Part shown: one piece after another, positions 62,172-64,000 of the stretch
Layout: every line of letters starts with the position of its first letter
Numbering within the stretch: the first letter of the stretch is position 1
Source of the DNA: Entoloma clypeatum
Lineage: Eukaryota; Basidiomycota; Agaricomycetes; Agaricales; Entolomataceae
Assembly: GCA_963565915.1 (NCBI GenBank)
Contig: OY751491.1
Coordinates: forward strand, 868,001-932,000
Direction of reading: 5' to 3'
Length of the DNA: 64,000 nt
The notes under the pieces: model-generated
Told to the model about the DNA's origin: nothing
The model's database searches: none
The model's input: only the letters and a program-made list of their open reading frames with translations
Made by a program: the position numbers and the translations under genes

Positions 62172-62553
62172 TGTTACATTCCGATCCATTCCGACGATTT
62201 CCGACCAATCCCGACACCTCCGACACCTCCGACATTTTGACTAATACTTATTATGCATACTTACTGTTATGAATCTCGTTACTACGTACATTACTTACAT
62301 CCGACCATTTTACTTATGTTAAGAATCTCCGACAGCCACTCGTTATCCGACTCCGACGAAGCCACACGTCCTCCGACATAGTATTTAAACTTATGTAGAA
62401 TCGTGTATTAGCTTCAGTTTGAATATCAACTTAGATTCGACATCATACCTCCCGTCCTCTTTCCGACTCTTAACTTGAGTCCGACCTCCGACCTCCGATC
62501 CTCCGATCCTCCGAAATAAGGACACCAACGTATTAGCGAGGGCGCAACACACA
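62172..62553 (+). repeat. D3 5' LTR
   Basis: About 382 bp, TGTTACATTCCG to CAACACACA, very rich in TCCGAC. A TATTTAAA box is at about 62382 and a likely start near GCTTCAGTTTG (about 62414). Confidence 0.82.
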
Positions 62554-62701
62554 AGTTGAAGCCAAGTCCTTGCCCCTACGTTGCACGCGCTCCGACCTTC
62601 CGACCTTCCGACGCGTCCGACGTAGCTCCGACGTTTTGTCGATCAATTCTTAACAGTATATTCAAACTGCCACTCGCTTATCCGTATTTCAAATTCCAGT
62701 T

Positions 62702-63928
62702 ATGGCAGCCCGCAACACACAGAACTCCCGCGCAGCAGCAGCCGCAGCGGAAGCTTCAAACCTGCAGGACACCAGGGCGACATTTCTACATACGTTCCAA
62801 GATATTCCCGCAGAAGAATCTGCACCCAAACCTGACCCCATATCTCCGACACCTCGTCTCCGAACACCTCAGACACAAGGACCTCCGATTCCTGAAGAAT
62901 TCCGTCCTTTTAAATCGCCGACCTCTCCTTTTGACGATAACAATCCTTTCCGTCGCGAGCAAACTCCAAACCTCGCCGAAGCAATTATGCTTATGACGCA
63001 GGAGCTCCGACGAAGAGAGACTCCGAAAACTCCGAAAAAGAAATCGAAGGAACCCGACACTTTTGACGGTTCCGACTCTCGGAAACTCACCAGTTTCCTC
63101 GCACAATGCACACTATATTTCCGAAACAACCCCGCTTTTGACGACGATGATAACAAAGTCAGTTTCGCTCTGTCGTACCTCCGAGGAACCGCGCTCGAAT
63201 GGTTTGAGCCCACCCTCTTGGGAGAGTCCGACGACGACTCTGTCTGGTTGGACGACTGGTCCGCCTTTGTGCACATCCTCCGATCCGAATTCGGACCTAT
63301 CGATCCGACCGGAGAAGCAGAGGATAGCCTGGATCACCTTTGGATGCGCGACAATCAGAAGATCCTACGTTACAACGTGGACTTCAAACGTCTTTCCGCT
63401 CGCACGCAGTGGGATGATGGCGCGCTCCGATATCGGTACTATACCGGTTTAGCGGAACGCATCAAGGACGTTTTGGGGACTTTTCCCAAACCAAAAACTC
63501 TCGCCGAGTTGAAAGTAATGGCCCATAACATTGATGCTCGCTACTGGGAACGTCAACGCGAGAAATCGCGCTCCTCCGACAAATCTACTCCGAAATCCGA
63601 CAAATCCGACAAATCCGACAAAAAACAGACCCCCGCTTCATCATCCTCCAACAACAACTCCTCATCGTCTAAACCCAACTCGCAACAACAACAAAAATCG
63701 TCATCCACCTCTCCGAAATCCGCCCTCTCCGACAAACTTGGCAAAGATGGGAAATTAACTCCCCAAGAACGCCAACGACGATTTGACAATAATTTATGCA
63801 TGTTTTGCGGCAACGTTGGTCATCGGGCTTCCGACTGCTCGAAGAAATCGTCTTCTAACGCCAAAGCAAAAGCCCGCGCGGCCCAAGCTGAGGACAAATC
63901 GGAGAAGACGACCGAGTCAAAAAAATAG
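62702..63928 (+). CDS. gag: D3 gag, intact
   Basis: A 408-residue protein starting MAARNTQNSRAAAAAAEASN. The N-terminus is Ala- and Pro-rich. The capsid core runs at about residues 115-280 (LTSFLAQCTLYFRNNPAF, LSYLRGTALEWFEP, YRYYTGLAERIKDVLG). A Lys/Ser/Gln-rich linker follows, then LTPQERQRRFDNNL and the zinc knuckle CMFCGNVGHRASDC (CX2CX4HX4C). It ends ESKK at the TAG. The length and lack of damage fit a functional chromovirus gag that forms particles and binds RNA. Confidence 0.93.
   Translation: MAARNTQNSRAAAAAAEASNLQDTRATFLHTFQDIPAEESAPKPDPISPTPRLRTPQTQGPPIPEEFRPFKSPTSPFDDNNPFRREQTPNLAEAIMLMTQELRRRETPKTPKKKSKEPDTFDGSDSRKLTSFLAQCTLYFRNNPAFDDDDNKVSFALSYLRGTALEWFEPTLLGESDDDSVWLDDWSAFVHILRSEFGPIDPTGEAEDSLDHLWMRDNQKILRYNVDFKRLSARTQWDDGALRYRYYTGLAERIKDVLGTFPKPKTLAELKVMAHNIDARYWERQREKSRSSDKSTPKSDKSDKSDKKQTPASSSSNNNSSSSKPNSQQQQKSSSTSPKSALSDKLGKDGKLTPQERQRRFDNNLCMFCGNVGHRASDCSKKSSSNAKAKARAAQAEDKSEKTTESKK
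63919..63928 (+). promoter_or_regulatory. D3 candidate -1 frameshift site
   Basis: TCA AAA AAA TAG: heptamer A-AAA-AAA adjacent to the gag stop. Slipping back one base gives an open frame to the window end, with DCVDSFRAP matching DCVDSLRAS of D1. Confidence 0.6.
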
Positions 63929-64000
63929 TAAGCAGTCCTCAGATTCCAGCACGTACTGGGGATTGCGTTGACTCCTTTCGTGCACCTTTGGAAACCCTCC
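63926..64000 (+). CDS. pol: D3 pol, first codons
   Basis: The -1 frame after the slippery site is open for 25 codons to the edge of the window and is homologous to the D1 pol start, which leads to an aspartic protease. Partial at the window end. Confidence 0.6.

Larger units (their letters stand above)
62172..64000 (+). mobile_element. Gypsy D copy D3 (continues beyond the window)
   Basis: 5' LTR, leader, complete gag, frameshift site and the first codons of pol. Nothing visible is broken, so it may be an intact element. Confidence 0.9.

Overview
The window looks like transposon-filled DNA from a basidiomycete fungus, most likely an Agaricomycete. The signs are Ty3/Gypsy elements with C-terminal chromodomains, a fragment of a KDZ-type transposase, three inferable GT-AG introns of 50-66 bp, and a broken MFS transporter exon pair. 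No intact host gene was found. Almost everything is nested, truncated or rearranged mobile DNA, and I saw no rRNA, tRNA or CRISPR locus. Family names used here (Gypsy A, C, D, E; Copia A, B; repeat F) are local labels.

Layout. 1-6065: the 3' part of chromodomain Gypsy E, interrupted by a young Gypsy A copy (A1, 1325-5428, LTRs differing at about one site, 5-bp target duplication). 6066-7624: KDZ transposase fragment and an inverted Gypsy E LTR. 7795-14480: Gypsy A copy A2. 14481-18470: Gypsy C copy C1, inserted in the A2 3' LTR. 18471-21055: unassigned DNA, a roughly 20-bp minisatellite and a hAT-like MITE with an 8-bp target duplication. 21056-26723: Gypsy A copy A3 on the minus strand, nearly a mirror of A2. 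26724-30212: 5'-truncated Copia A. 30213-30359: Tc1/mariner scrap. 30870-39651: Gypsy C copy C2, with an LTR bordered by a polypurine tract on one side and a primer site on the other. 39790-40191: solo Gypsy A LTR. 40195-41545: repeat F, minisatellite, Gypsy D leader scrap. 41610-44135 (minus): 3' half of a LINE and 3' end of Copia B. 44405-45064: Gypsy integrase tail. 45065-50469: Copia A with two LTRs. 50470-50790: MFS gene scrap. 50794-57900: Gypsy D copies D1 and D2, including a spliced antisense gene. 57940-60468: repeat F, minisatellites and MITE-like DNA. 61246-62171: 5' half of the LINE and 5' end of Copia B. 62172-64000: Gypsy D copy D3 with an intact gag.

How the parts work. Each LTR element carries gag (particle), protease, reverse transcriptase, RNase H and integrase; chromodomains probably steer Gypsy A, D and E integration to chromatin. 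Priming differs by family: Gypsy A shows an 11-nt self-complementarity between the predicted transcript start and the primer site (Tf1-like self-priming), both Copia families carry a primer site matching the anticodon arm of initiator tRNA-Met, and Gypsy C has a TGG-initial site. Gypsy D has a candidate -1 frameshift site at the gag stop. Many stops are CGA to TGA, and several catalytic Asp codons have become Asn, as expected from C-to-T decay at CpG or RIP-like mutation.

The strongest structural clues are a LINE split by Copia B whose two halves, with matching 5-bp target duplications, lie 18 kb apart in opposite orientation (an inferred inversion), and an antisense, intron-containing gene with a Zn2Cys6-type cysteine pattern in the 3' part of Gypsy D.
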